Assembly: GCA_964346585.1 (NCBI GenBank)
Contig: CAYFVQ010000070.1
Coordinates: forward strand, 1-10,003
Length of the DNA: 10,003 nt
Reading direction: 5' to 3'
From: SOIA01 sp964346585
Lineage (GTDB): Bacteria > Acidobacteriota > Aminicenantia > Aminicenantales > Aminicenantaceae
Shown here: positions 1 to 7,114 of the stretch, piece after piece
Numbering within the stretch: the first letter of the stretch is position 1
Layout of the letters: each line of letters starts with the position of its first letter
Translations under genes and position numbers: made by a program
Notes under the pieces: generated by a model
The model's database searches: none
What the model was told of the DNA's origin: nothing
Seen by the model: the letters and a program-made list of their open reading frames with translations, nothing else

Positions 1-198
1 CATTACAAAGAACGTTGGTATCCAAATCTCTTTGAGCGAGATACGTATGATTCTTGGATTAGAAAGGGCGGGAAAACACTCGTTGAACGGGCTAATGACA
101 AAGTTGACAGAATTCTGTCAGAGCATGAACCTGAATCTTTGCCCCCCAGGATAAAAGATAACCTTAAGACAATAGTCAGTAGAGCTAACGCGAGCTAG
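1..198 (+). CDS. MttB-family (trimethylamine:corrinoid) methyltransferase, C-terminal end only
   Basis: An open frame runs in from the left edge and ends at TAG, giving the last 65 residues of a protein whose start lies outside the window. The pattern WYPNLFERDTYDSW, then GKTLVERANDK, VDRILSEHEPE and a final basic helix, resembles the C-terminus of the MttB/COG5598 family as I know it. These enzymes move a methyl group from trimethylamine, glycine betaine or related quaternary amines to a small corrinoid protein. The catalytic barrel and any pyrrolysine (in-frame TAG) position are not visible, so the substrate and the pyl or non-pyl type cannot be judged. The gene converges on the TPR gene downstream. 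A fragment of the corrinoid-protein partner family lies about 1.3 kb away, but on the other strand. The family call rests on C-terminal pattern memory only. Confidence 0.72.
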   Translation, partial: HYKERWYPNLFERDTYDSWIRKGGKTLVERANDKVDRILSEHEPESLPPRIKDNLKTIVSRANAS

Positions 199-213
199 AA
201 TTCGCAGTCATCT

Positions 214-251
214 CGAAGTTGGACAAAAGCTCCTTCGCTTCTTTTATTTTT
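214..251 (+). terminator. possible weak terminator between convergent genes
   Basis: Just after the MttB-family stop, CGAAG (214-218) can pair with CTTCG (233-237). Alternatively AAGC (227-230) pairs with GCTT (237-240). Either hairpin is followed on the plus strand by a T-rich run (242-251). The stems are only 4-5 bp, so this is a weak candidate. Its position between two convergent stops is the main support. Confidence 0.3.
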
Positions 252-1218
252 CTAAATATTTAAGAATATTCTGTGCAGTCTGTACTTCGGGAGAATCAGG
301 ATCAACTTCGATGAATTTCCTTAAATTTTCCTTGGCCTTTTCGAAATTCCCTTTATTGAGATAAGCGTATCCCAGTTTCAGATAAGGTTTTCCCCACTCT
401 GGATTTATCTTTTTGGAGAGCTCGTAATAGTGAATGGCATCGTCTATCTTGTTTTTTGAGAAGTATATTTCCCCCATATTATAGGCTAAGTGTTCATTCG
501 CGGGATTGTTGTCGAGGACTTTCTTAATATATTTTTGAGCCTTCTCAACATCTCCTTTGAGGAGGTAGACTTCTCCTATTCCCGTCATCGCTTTGGCTGC
601 AATCTCATTGCCTCCTAAATCTTCTTTTTCTGGTTTTATACCTTCCAGGACTTTGTTGAATTCTTGTAAAGCATTATCCAGCTCATTTTTTTGTACGTAG
701 CAGCTTCCAATGTCTATATGAACTTGAAGGGCCTCCGGATATTTCTCAAGAAATTTTTCGAAAGCAGATATAGCCTCATCATACTTTTTTTCAGTAAAAA
801 ACTTTTTGCCTTGGTCAAAAAGATCAAAGGAGGACCTATCTAGTGAGGAAGCATAAGCCGTCTGGTCGATCTTTTTTAAAACAAAGTTGATTTCTGGATT
901 TTTTTTGAGCTGTTTGACATCTGTTTCTTTGTAAGCTGGAGAATAACCTCCCGCTGTAACCGATACTCTCCACATTCCTGTCCCTAAACCGATAAAGGCC
1001 CATTTTCCCTTTTTATCCGAGGTGGTTTCAAAACTTAGATCTTGATGTTTTAGGCTCGTAAAGACAATCTTTGCATTTTCTATGGGATTGCCATTTTCAT
1101 CTAAGACTTTCCCTTTAAGCCTTCCTTTGCCCCTTCCACCCTGAGCAAAGGCAAAATTGGCGGTCGAGAATAGAAGCAATATGATGACAATAACCCTCCA
1201 CCCTTTATTTATTTTCAT
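244..1218 (-). CDS. exported carboxypeptidase-regulatory-like domain + TPR repeat protein
   Basis: The protein has 324 residues. Residues 1-25 form a signal peptide: basic start (KINKGWR), hydrophobic core (VIVIILLLF) and an AFA-Q signal peptidase I site at 25/26, so it is exported to the periplasm or outer surface. Residues about 33-115 look like a carboxypeptidase regulatory-like beta-sandwich (GRLKGKVLDENGNPIENA, then the GLGTGMWRVSVTAGGY strand pair). Residues about 128-322 form tandem tetratricopeptide repeats with typical spacing (ALQEFNKVL, AAKAMTGIGEVYLLKGDVEKA, AYNMGEIYFSKNKIDDA, KLGYAYLNKGNFEKA), a scaffold for protein contacts. GAGG lies five bases before the ATG, supporting the start. 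It is transcribed in the same direction as the acs genes but is separated from them by a gap with a candidate promoter, and nothing ties it to acetyl-CoA synthesis. The gene looks more AT-rich than the operon. Its partner and exact role are unknown. Confidence 0.85.
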   Translation of the reverse strand: MKINKGWRVIVIILLLFSTANFAFAQGGRGKGRLKGKVLDENGNPIENAKIVFTSLKHQDLSFETTSDKKGKWAFIGLGTGMWRVSVTAGGYSPAYKETDVKQLKKNPEINFVLKKIDQTAYASSLDRSSFDLFDQGKKFFTEKKYDEAISAFEKFLEKYPEALQVHIDIGSCYVQKNELDNALQEFNKVLEGIKPEKEDLGGNEIAAKAMTGIGEVYLLKGDVEKAQKYIKKVLDNNPANEHLAYNMGEIYFSKNKIDDAIHYYELSKKINPEWGKPYLKLGYAYLNKGNFEKAKENLRKFIEVDPDSPEVQTAQNILKYLEK

Positions 1219-1493
1219 TGATTCCTCTTCTTTTGTAGCGATAGTTTTTTTCTCTTAATATTTTATTCTTTTCAATGACTTTAGTAAATGCAAAAGATTA
1301 AATGAAAAGAGAGAAAGACTTTTTTGCCTAAACTAGTCTATTTTTTCTGGAGAAAGTCTATCTCGGGTAATGAAGGCATGTCATTTCTTTGGGCATCGGA
1401 TAGCATGATTTCTCCCTACGTTTAGATCGTTCATAACCTCATTCAGTGAAATTGAATTAAATGGATCGATCTCAGACTGCTCGACCGTCTCGA
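1219..1493. other. intergenic region between the acs-associated micro-ORFs and the TPR gene
   Basis: This AT-rich stretch of 275 bp has no convincing gene. On the minus strand its right part (1381-1493) stays open in the frame one base back from the 57-codon corrinoid-like ORF, giving about 38 codons to a TGA at 1381-1383; I do not recognise that translation. A 22-codon ORF also starts with an AGGGAG-preceded ATG near 1405. AGACT (1316-1320) and AGTCT (1335-1339) could form a 5-bp stem beside T/A runs, a weak terminator candidate for the operon. The left part carries the candidate TPR promoter. I see no tRNA, repeat array or mobile-element end. Confidence 0.5.
1260..1288 (-). promoter_or_regulatory. 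candidate sigma70-type promoter for the TPR gene
   Basis: On the minus strand, TTTACT (1283-1288, 4 of 6 matches to TTGACA) and TAAAAT (1260-1265, 5 of 6 to TATAAT) are separated by exactly 17 bp, about 40 bp upstream of the TPR gene start. The region is AT-rich, so chance matches are likely. Confidence 0.33.
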
Positions 1494-1667
1494 CTATTTT
1501 TCCGCCAGTTTTTTCGCTGTATCCACAGCGGTGAGAGCATTCTCCAAATATCCGTCAGCACCGATATCGTCGGCCCATTTTTGGTTGACAGGTGCTCCGC
1601 CCACCATGACTTTAAATCGTCCGTATAATCCCTTTTCTTTGAGGAGTTCGAGGATAGAATGTGCCAT
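1494..1667 (-). CDS. 57-aa corrinoid (B12-binding) protein C-terminal fragment / micro-protein
   Basis: The ORF has an ATG, a GGAGG six bases upstream and a TAG stop, and encodes 57 residues. The middle and end (FKVMVGGAPVNQKWADDIG, then ADGYLENALTAVDTAKKLAEK) match the last strand-helix units of the B12-binding Rossmann domain of MtbC/MttC/MtaC-type corrinoid proteins, including the GGAPV turn that in the family contacts the corrinoid tail. Full-length relatives have roughly 210 residues. Here the N-terminal helical cap and the DxHxxG motif with the cobalt-ligating histidine are missing. An in-frame TAA eight codons upstream of the ATG shows that the missing part is not simply hidden behind a later start. 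It follows acsC and the 32-codon ORF on the same strand, so it is probably on the acs transcript. It could be a degraded corrinoid gene or a functional micro-protein; the strong ribosome site keeps both options open. Confidence 0.6.
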   Translation of the reverse strand: MAHSILELLKEKGLYGRFKVMVGGAPVNQKWADDIGADGYLENALTAVDTAKKLAEK

Positions 1668-1673
1668 TTTTTT

Positions 1674-1678
1674 CCTCC
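1674..1678 (-). promoter_or_regulatory. strong Shine-Dalgarno of the corrinoid micro-ORF
   Basis: GGAGG on the minus strand sits six bases before the ATG at 1667, separated by an all-A spacer. This is the best-placed ribosome site in the acsC downstream region and is the main reason to treat the 57-codon ORF as possibly translated. Confidence 0.6.
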
Positions 1679-1691
1679 AATTTATCAGTAT

Positions 1692-1790
1692 TTAAGTCTT
1701 TTTTACAATCAGGTCAGTGGAGTCGAGAATCCTGTCTTTTGCATCAGTGTATTTCATTCTTATGGATGGTGGAGACTGCACCGTATTCAT
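1692..1790 (-). CDS. possible 32-aa ORF overlapping the acsC stop
   Basis: The ATG overlaps the acsC stop as ATGA, a common arrangement for translational coupling, and the frame runs 32 codons to TAA. The peptide begins MNTVQSPPSIRMKYTDAKDR and ends with a charged helix-like stretch. I do not recognise it. No Shine-Dalgarno precedes the ATG, so translation would depend on ribosomes terminating on acsC. It is in the same frame as the 57-codon corrinoid-like ORF that starts eight codons after its stop; without the TAA the two would make one protein of about 98 residues. Its short length means it may be a chance ORF. Confidence 0.22.
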   Translation of the reverse strand: MNTVQSPPSIRMKYTDAKDRILDSTDLIVKKT

Positions 1791-3124
1791 GTCAATTTCA
1801 CATTTTTAACAAATGATGGAATATCTGATGCCTCCTGACAGCCCACTATGACTTCCCAACCGGGAAGATTCTCCTCCAAATCGCCGCTGATCTGAGACAC
1901 AAATCCGGGAATCACGATTTTCCTGGTTTTGACCTGCTTTTCAAAGTCGGTCTCTCTAATAAATTTTGCGATAGTTTCCCCTACAAATTTGCCGGCTGCC
2001 CATGCTGTGAGCACGGATTGACCCTCTGTATCACAAACGACCAAGTGGGCTGAGATTCCGCTGTTTTCGATTTCGCCAGAAACGATAAAATAGGTCAGGG
2101 AAAAATTAGTTGTGACAAAGACCGGCGATTCAGGTGTCGGCTCGCCTATGGGATAGACTTTGGCATCCACCTGAATAGGCTTCTGAGGATCTGTGTATAT
2201 GTTTTGCCGGAGTGTGAGGAGAGCATAGAGCAGCGCCTTGTCGTATTCGGGAAGCACGATGATGGAATCATATTTACACAGTGAGACTGTGGCCCTGGCT
2301 AGTGCATCATAGGCGTTCTCTGAAAATATCTGTGTAAATAAAGGGTATCCGAAAGGCTTGAAATTTTTCTTCAGAGCGCTGCGCCTCAGAATGGTGTTGT
2401 GTTGTAACCGTAGACCCGTATTATTGGTCTCCAAGTTCAGGATAAGATCCTGAACGCCGGCCTGTTTTGCTTTTTCTGCTTGAGAGGCTAATTCATCATA
2501 AGACGCGGCTGTGAGTACAACGGGGCAGTCATGGGTTTTAGCTAACTCCAAATCTTTTTGTGTGGCCTCTTGCTGCAAATAGATGGCTGTGCGTTCATCT
2601 TTGAGGAGTTCGACTCCGGCTTTTCTCGCTTCTTCATCTGGACAATCCAGAATGACGGCCTTTTTCGATGACTGTTTCACGAGTCCGAGGATCCTGAGGA
2701 AGAGAGATTTATCTTGGGAGTCCTTAGTTATCAGGAAGAGATCTGGTTTAAGCTCTTCACCCACTCTTTCCACACTGTATCCTTCAATATCTTCAATTTT
2801 TTCTCTAAGACGCTCTTCCCCTTCGGAAATTTTCAGTTGGATTCCGATGCCGGGCTGGTGGAAAAATGTCTTTTCATGGCGAAACATGACAGTTTCGTTC
2901 CCCACTTCCAACGGATTTTTTCGTCCGATCTTCACCAGTCGGATTGGTGGCTCGCTTGCCGCTCCCAGACTTGCTTTTGCCTCATCAGAGGCATGCGGGC
3001 ATTCGTTGAGTTCGGCTTTTTTTTGAGCCAGTTTCATGGCAAACGCCATACAAGTCGGAACGCCACAATCGCCACAGTTTGTTTTCGGTAGCAGTTTGAA
3101 AATATCCAGTCCTGATAGGGCCAT
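1787..3124 (-). CDS. acsC: corrinoid iron-sulfur protein large (gamma) subunit
   Basis: AcsC carries cobalamin and a [4Fe-4S] cluster and, with AcsD, shuttles the methyl group to AcsB in the cytoplasm. The chosen start gives 445 residues, close to the 446 of the Moorella protein as I recall it. The N-terminus MALSGLDIFKLLPKTNC leads into the cluster motif with C17, C20, C25 and C42 (CX2C-X4-C-X16-C), the ligands of the low-potential cluster that reactivates Co(II). A TIM-barrel region follows, and the C-terminal part (VLTAWAAGKFVGETIAKFI to GCQEASDIPSF) is the corrinoid-binding domain. The frame is open 53 codons further upstream, but that part overlaps acsD and does not resemble the family. 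ATG codons at 3127 and 3124 are both possible; AAGGAG at 3132-3137 is seven bases from 3124 and only four from 3127, and the family begins M-x-L, so 3124 is preferred. It overlaps or abuts the acsD stop. Confidence 0.96.
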   Translation of the reverse strand: MALSGLDIFKLLPKTNCGDCGVPTCMAFAMKLAQKKAELNECPHASDEAKASLGAASEPPIRLVKIGRKNPLEVGNETVMFRHEKTFFHQPGIGIQLKISEGEERLREKIEDIEGYSVERVGEELKPDLFLITKDSQDKSLFLRILGLVKQSSKKAVILDCPDEEARKAGVELLKDERTAIYLQQEATQKDLELAKTHDCPVVLTAASYDELASQAEKAKQAGVQDLILNLETNNTGLRLQHNTILRRSALKKNFKPFGYPLFTQIFSENAYDALARATVSLCKYDSIIVLPEYDKALLYALLTLRQNIYTDPQKPIQVDAKVYPIGEPTPESPVFVTTNFSLTYFIVSGEIENSGISAHLVVCDTEGQSVLTAWAAGKFVGETIAKFIRETDFEKQVKTRKIVIPGFVSQISGDLEENLPGWEVIVGCQEASDIPSFVKNVKLT

Positions 3125-3137
3125 CATCACTCTCCTT
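3122..3137 (-). promoter_or_regulatory. acsD/acsC translational coupling site with tandem ATG
   Basis: On the minus strand AAGGAG (3132-3137) is followed by TGATGATG. The acsD stop TGA (3127-3129) shares a base with the first ATG (3125-3127), and the second ATG (3122-3124) follows at once. The layout suggests coupled, near-equal synthesis of the two CFeSP subunits, which work as a 1:1 heterodimer. Confidence 0.65.
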
Positions 3138-4104
3138 CCTTCGCTTCGGACATTTCCTCGATTTTTGATTTTACAGTAGCAACAGTATATGGATGGTACA
3201 GAATGAGTAAATCCGCGCCTGCGGCAAGCAAACTCATAGCGGTGCCGATCTCCCAATAGGCTCCCCTTGGCGACAGATCGCCCCAATCGGGGTAGTCCTT
3301 TTCTAGTGCGCGTGTTTCCTTCACACGAAAACTTTCATACCCCGCATTGACCAACATCGGAAAGGTCATCATACTGTCCCCGGCGAAAGCATCGATTCGA
3401 ATTCTCTCCATGATCGAATAGGTATACTCTAATCCATATCCGAGGGCTCCAGTCAAGGGGTCCATCACGATCTTTTCCCGGGGGAAATTCATCTCTGTCA
3501 GAAGTATGTTTAATTGCTTTGCAATATTGACATCGATGGGCGATTGTGCTACAAGCGTGTGGCCGTAAGCAAGACACGCCGCAGCTATGGTTTTGTAATT
3601 GTCTTTCTCTACATAGCTGATAAGACAGTTTTCTCCGGCTGTCACTTCGCAGACTTTTTTCATCACTTCATTGATCTTTTCATAATGACTGTGTCCGGTA
3701 ACAATAATAGGCACGCCGACACTATCGAGCACCTGCCTGACAGCTTCAGCGGCTTCATCGGCGCTTCTATTTCCTTTTTCAGGATGTGTCCCATCGAGGC
3801 GGATGCTGATCATTTCCGCTCCATACTCCTGGACACATTTTTTAGCCATATCACCCGGATGATCGATGACATCACCGAAATAATCGAGAAGAAGAGCAGG
3901 ATACTTTTCAGGTTTTCTATCGAAGACTTCCATAGCTACCTTAGGAGGATTGGGATAGTATCCTTCGAAAAAATGAAAAGGCAAAGCTGTGCTGCCACCG
4001 ATTCTTGCCGTATGAGTGCGTGTTCCTCCATGTTCTGAGGTCGCACCGATCGTGACCTCGATCACCTTGCCTTTATTGGTATCTTTTGGGATCTTGAAAT
4101 TCAT
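3127..4104 (-). CDS. acsD: corrinoid iron-sulfur protein small (delta) subunit
   Basis: AcsD is the TIM-barrel small subunit that pairs with AcsC to form CFeSP and helps hold the corrinoid. The protein has 325 residues, matching the usual size (about 320). Family marks are visible: the N-terminal GATSEHGGTRTHTARIGG and ALPFHFFEG block, DYFGDVIDHPGDMAKK with MISIRLDGTHPE, VIVTGHSHYEK, IVMDPLTGALGYGLEYTYS, and the late DLLILYHP segment. The start leaves 16 bp after cooC, and a modest AAGGA lies about 11 bases before the ATG, inside the end of cooC, so coupling to cooC translation is likely. The order cooC-acsD-acsC, with the small subunit first, puts cofactor-maturation and CFeSP genes directly behind acsB. 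No ligands or lengths look abnormal. Confidence 0.96.
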   Translation of the reverse strand: MNFKIPKDTNKGKVIEVTIGATSEHGGTRTHTARIGGSTALPFHFFEGYYPNPPKVAMEVFDRKPEKYPALLLDYFGDVIDHPGDMAKKCVQEYGAEMISIRLDGTHPEKGNRSADEAAEAVRQVLDSVGVPIIVTGHSHYEKINEVMKKVCEVTAGENCLISYVEKDNYKTIAAACLAYGHTLVAQSPIDVNIAKQLNILLTEMNFPREKIVMDPLTGALGYGLEYTYSIMERIRIDAFAGDSMMTFPMLVNAGYESFRVKETRALEKDYPDWGDLSPRGAYWEIGTAMSLLAAGADLLILYHPYTVATVKSKIEEMSEAKEGE

Positions 4105-4120
4105 GTGCTGTTGCGTCCTT

Positions 4121-4873
4121 TCATAACTTAAGTTTATGCATGATTTGATCGATCGCCTTATAAGCGGGAGACTTTATCGAAATCTTATAAACCGGTGTTC
4201 CGTTACGGTCCATTCTGAGGAGGTTTGTGTCTTCAGGTATGACACCCAAAAGCTGCAGTTTTTCTTGTTCAATAACGTTCCTGACGGTTTCCGTGAGTAT
4301 TTCAGGAGCTCTGTTCAAAATTAGAAATCTAGTCCGTACACGTGTATCCAATTCTTCGAGCAGCTTGCTAATTCGCGCGGCCGTTTGGATGCCCCGGGGC
4401 GATGCGTCAGAGACGCTGAAAAGATAGTCGATGGTCTGTGTCGTACGTCTGCTGAGGTGTTCCATGCCTGCCTCATTATCGATAACGACGTACTCATAAT
4501 TTTCCCCAAGAGATTTGAGGATATCCCGCAGGAGGTTGTTGGCATAACAGTAGCAGCCCGGTCCCTCGGGCCGGCCCATGGCAATGAGATCAAAACATCG
4601 AGTCTCCACAAGGCTGGTCTGAATCTTGTATTCAAGAAACTGTTGTTTGGTCATTCCTGCGGGGAGGTTGTTTGCACTTTTTTTCATCTCCTCTCGTATG
4701 GCTCCAACCGTGTCTTTGATTTTGACGCCAAGAATATCGTTGAGGTTGACATTGGAATCGGCGTCTACTGCCAGAATGGATCCCTCACAGTGTTCATTCA
4801 ACCAGCGGATAACAAGTGCAGCAAGTGTGCTTTTCCCGGTTCCTCCCTTTCCAGAGATAGCTATCGTTTTCAT
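4121..4873 (-). CDS. cooC: CO dehydrogenase nickel-insertion accessory ATPase
   Basis: CooC is a MinD/SIMIBI-class P-loop ATPase that drives nickel loading of CODH (C-cluster) and, for some homologues, of ACS. The protein has 250 residues, the normal size. The deviant Walker A GKGGTGKST occupies residues 8-16 with both signature lysines (K9 and K14). Switch I lies in AVDADSNVNL (35-44), and the Walker B-like YVVIDNEAGMEHLSRR is at about 128-143. C107 and C109 form the CxC pair (PGCYCYANN) that binds metal between the two subunits of the dimer in this family. It sits 15 bp after acsB and 16 bp before acsD. No strong Shine-Dalgarno is visible before its ATG, so translation probably relies on coupling to acsB. 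Whether it serves CooS, AcsB or both cannot be told from sequence; one copy within the operon suggests it serves at least CooS. Confidence 0.94.
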   Translation of the reverse strand: MKTIAISGKGGTGKSTLAALVIRWLNEHCEGSILAVDADSNVNLNDILGVKIKDTVGAIREEMKKSANNLPAGMTKQQFLEYKIQTSLVETRCFDLIAMGRPEGPGCYCYANNLLRDILKSLGENYEYVVIDNEAGMEHLSRRTTQTIDYLFSVSDASPRGIQTAARISKLLEELDTRVRTRFLILNRAPEILTETVRNVIEQEKLQLLGVIPEDTNLLRMDRNGTPVYKISIKSPAYKAIDQIMHKLKL

Positions 4874-4888
4874 TGGTCTTTGGCTCAG

Positions 4889-7093
4889 TTAAAGCAGAGG
4901 ATCCATGGACAGAGCCGGATGGTTCTTTTTGGTTATGAATTCCAGAACCTTCTCTTCTGTCGTCGCCACGGTATCGTCAGCGATCTTATCGTAGAAATCC
5001 TCGATGCCGTACTGTTTGCCGATTTCGTTGAGTATCGGACCCAATTCTTCCTTAAGATCCTTGTTCATCCAAACGATGCGCCTGGCTCCTCCCTCTGCAC
5101 TGATGAATTTTTTACTACCGATATACTGCTTGCTATGACCTATGAATCCCGGGGTTTGCATCCCACCTCCCACATTCCCTGCGAGAGTCGAAAATTTCAT
5201 TCCGCTCGGGGTCATGCCCGGGTAATCCCTGTAGACAACCATGATTCCATTAGTCGAGGGTAAGATACAGGAGATGCACTCAAAGCATCCGCAAGATGTC
5301 ATGGGATCTTCGATTATGCTGTAGGCATTGAACCGTTCCAGTGTCTTGTGAGAGCTATTGTAGACAAAATTGTTGATATCCTCCCACTGGCCCTTTCCTT
5401 CATCCAGAGGGGTTCCCTTTTTGACGGGCTGGTTGGGACCTGTGGGATTGATCTGGTAAGCTGCTTTTCCATCGAGCCAGTTGTATGCACCGCACAGACC
5501 TGAACGCTCAGGAGTGATAACGCATACGTGATTCGGGGCAAAAGACTGGCAGAGAGTGCAACTGTAGAATGTATCCACAGCCTCGTCTGTCATATCCGCA
5601 ACGCGGGCATCCCTCTCGAGATAGACCTTTCGAGCGATATCGATGAGCTCGAGGACTTCCTTTTCCCTGGTGTAGATCTTTACCTGAATCTTATCGACGA
5701 TTTTTCCGTATTCTCCATGGAGCTTGGCATGAATTATAGAGCCGAAATCCCGGAATTTGAATCCTTTGGCCTTGGCCTCCTTACTGATCCGGATCCAGTT
5801 GATATCCCGCTGTCCCATATGGAAGACGCCGTTCGCGCAGTTGATAAAGTCATGGATCTGACGTTCCAGGATAGGCTCAAAATCGGATTGCATTTCCCGT
5901 CCGGCGACTTCGACCCAGATAGCGAGAGGAATTTGTGAGCCTTCATTGATATCATCGATTTCCGGGCCGATCACTTCGATCTTCCCATCTTCGACTTCCT
6001 CTAAACGCTTGGTCGTGAGGTACTCGAAGCCAGGATTTGGCTGCCCTGCGAGTTCGGCATACATGTCATCCTTTCGAACCCGCTCTCCTTGAAAAGCAGG
6101 TCCGTAAGGAACAGGGATCGGAACCTTGGTGATGCTTATTTTCAGGCCTCTGACTTCGATCGCTTTAGCGACGATTTTGTCATGAGGTACAGGGGAAACG
6201 ACATGCTCGTAGGTACATATCCCGGTGGGAAGAATCTGATCGATGTCTGTATCGGCGATGGTGGGGAATCCATAGTTGATGGCACCTGCTGCCTGGGCAT
6301 GTTTCTCGTCATCCACAGGTCCGAGCGCGAGAACGAAAGCAAAGACTCTGTTCTTATTGTACCGTAGAACACGTTCGAAGTCTCCGGGCTGAGCGCCGCC
6401 GAAGGAGAGTGCTACTCGTGTGGCAAATCCAAGCGCATGAACCGTTGCCGTGACATCGTTGCCAAACGGAACCAACCGGGTCTCCCAACCCATCTGGATG
6501 CCTTCCTCTCGAAGCTGCTGCGCCATGGATTTTCCTTCCGTTTCAGCAGACATGAAGACATAGAGGTTTTTCTCCTGAAGTTCGCGTGCGATCTTGACAG
6601 CAATCTCATTGGTCGAACAAAAACCCACGCACGCGGCGAAGCCTGGAGCTGTCCCGTCGACAAACTCTATTCCTCTTTCTCTCATAATCACATCGTTTGC
6701 AGCTCCCAGCCAGAGCTGGTCCTCAGTAGGATTTGGCGTCGTGAGATAGGGAAGAGCATTCGACGTATATTTTATGGCCTCGATGATCTCGTCTGCAAAA
6801 AGAGTCGCCATACCTGCATCCAGAGTATGGCCAAGGTAGGGTAACCATAAATTCCCCTCAGGAATATCAGGAAGAAGATTTTTTGCCTCTTGAAGGAGTT
6901 CTGTCATTCCTCCTAGGGTATCTATTTGCAAGCCTGACATGCCATATGAGATAGGCAGATAATAACCTGTATTTGGAAATTCGACTTTTGTGTCCGGACC
7001 CTTCTTATCGATTGCCTGCTGTAGCTCTTTCTCAGCGCGAGCAACCAGCTTGTGGGCCCCTCGAATAGCTCTTGTAGCGATGAGTTTTGACAT
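4889..7093 (-). CDS. acsB: acetyl-CoA synthase beta subunit (CO-methylating)
   Basis: AcsB condenses CO from CooS, the methyl group of CFeSP and CoA into acetyl-CoA at its nickel A-cluster. The protein has 734 residues, the full bacterial length; archaeal forms lack the N-terminal third, which here (about 1-310) includes the CODH-contact and CO-tunnel region. The A-cluster ligands are all present: C512, C515, C524 and C534 (SCTLCQSFAPNHVC then GLCG) bind the [4Fe-4S] part, and C601-G602-C603 forms the CGC loop for the proximal and distal nickel. These are offset by six from my recalled Moorella numbering (506, 509, 518, 528, 595, 597). Two further cysteines follow (FECISC, C606 and C609). GAAGGGG six bases before the ATG supports the start, 21 bp after cooS. 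Confidence 0.98.
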   Translation of the reverse strand: MSKLIATRAIRGAHKLVARAEKELQQAIDKKGPDTKVEFPNTGYYLPISYGMSGLQIDTLGGMTELLQEAKNLLPDIPEGNLWLPYLGHTLDAGMATLFADEIIEAIKYTSNALPYLTTPNPTEDQLWLGAANDVIMRERGIEFVDGTAPGFAACVGFCSTNEIAVKIARELQEKNLYVFMSAETEGKSMAQQLREEGIQMGWETRLVPFGNDVTATVHALGFATRVALSFGGAQPGDFERVLRYNKNRVFAFVLALGPVDDEKHAQAAGAINYGFPTIADTDIDQILPTGICTYEHVVSPVPHDKIVAKAIEVRGLKISITKVPIPVPYGPAFQGERVRKDDMYAELAGQPNPGFEYLTTKRLEEVEDGKIEVIGPEIDDINEGSQIPLAIWVEVAGREMQSDFEPILERQIHDFINCANGVFHMGQRDINWIRISKEAKAKGFKFRDFGSIIHAKLHGEYGKIVDKIQVKIYTREKEVLELIDIARKVYLERDARVADMTDEAVDTFYSCTLCQSFAPNHVCVITPERSGLCGAYNWLDGKAAYQINPTGPNQPVKKGTPLDEGKGQWEDINNFVYNSSHKTLERFNAYSIIEDPMTSCGCFECISCILPSTNGIMVVYRDYPGMTPSGMKFSTLAGNVGGGMQTPGFIGHSKQYIGSKKFISAEGGARRIVWMNKDLKEELGPILNEIGKQYGIEDFYDKIADDTVATTEEKVLEFITKKNHPALSMDPLL

Positions 7094-7114
7094 CAGATTC
7101 CCCTTCTTTTTTCG

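Noticed and set aside
1461..1500. GTCGAG direct repeat and GATCGATC palindrome near the end of the corrinoid-like ORF
   Set aside because: The units are 6-8 bases and occur once or twice. There are no matching inverted ends, target duplications or transposase remnants to suggest a mobile element or attachment site.
1515..1530. CGCTGT-ATCC-ACAGCG perfect hairpin next to a T-run, possible terminator
   Set aside because: On the minus strand, where transcription runs, the stem is followed by A residues, not T, and it lies inside the corrinoid-like ORF. The T-run precedes it on the plus strand, so neither direction fits an intrinsic terminator.
3125..3286. N-terminal extension of acsC by 53 codons
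   Set aside because: The extension overlaps the end of acsD out of frame, is arginine- and cysteine-rich in a non-family way, and the known N-terminus (M-x-L-x-G-L) begins exactly at the tandem ATG with a good ribosome site.
4385..5263. 292-codon open frame on the plus strand across cooC and acsB
   Set aside because: It lies wholly antisense to two genes with complete family motifs, its translation shows no family pattern, and it crosses a gene boundary. It is a shadow of GC-rich codon use on the other strand.
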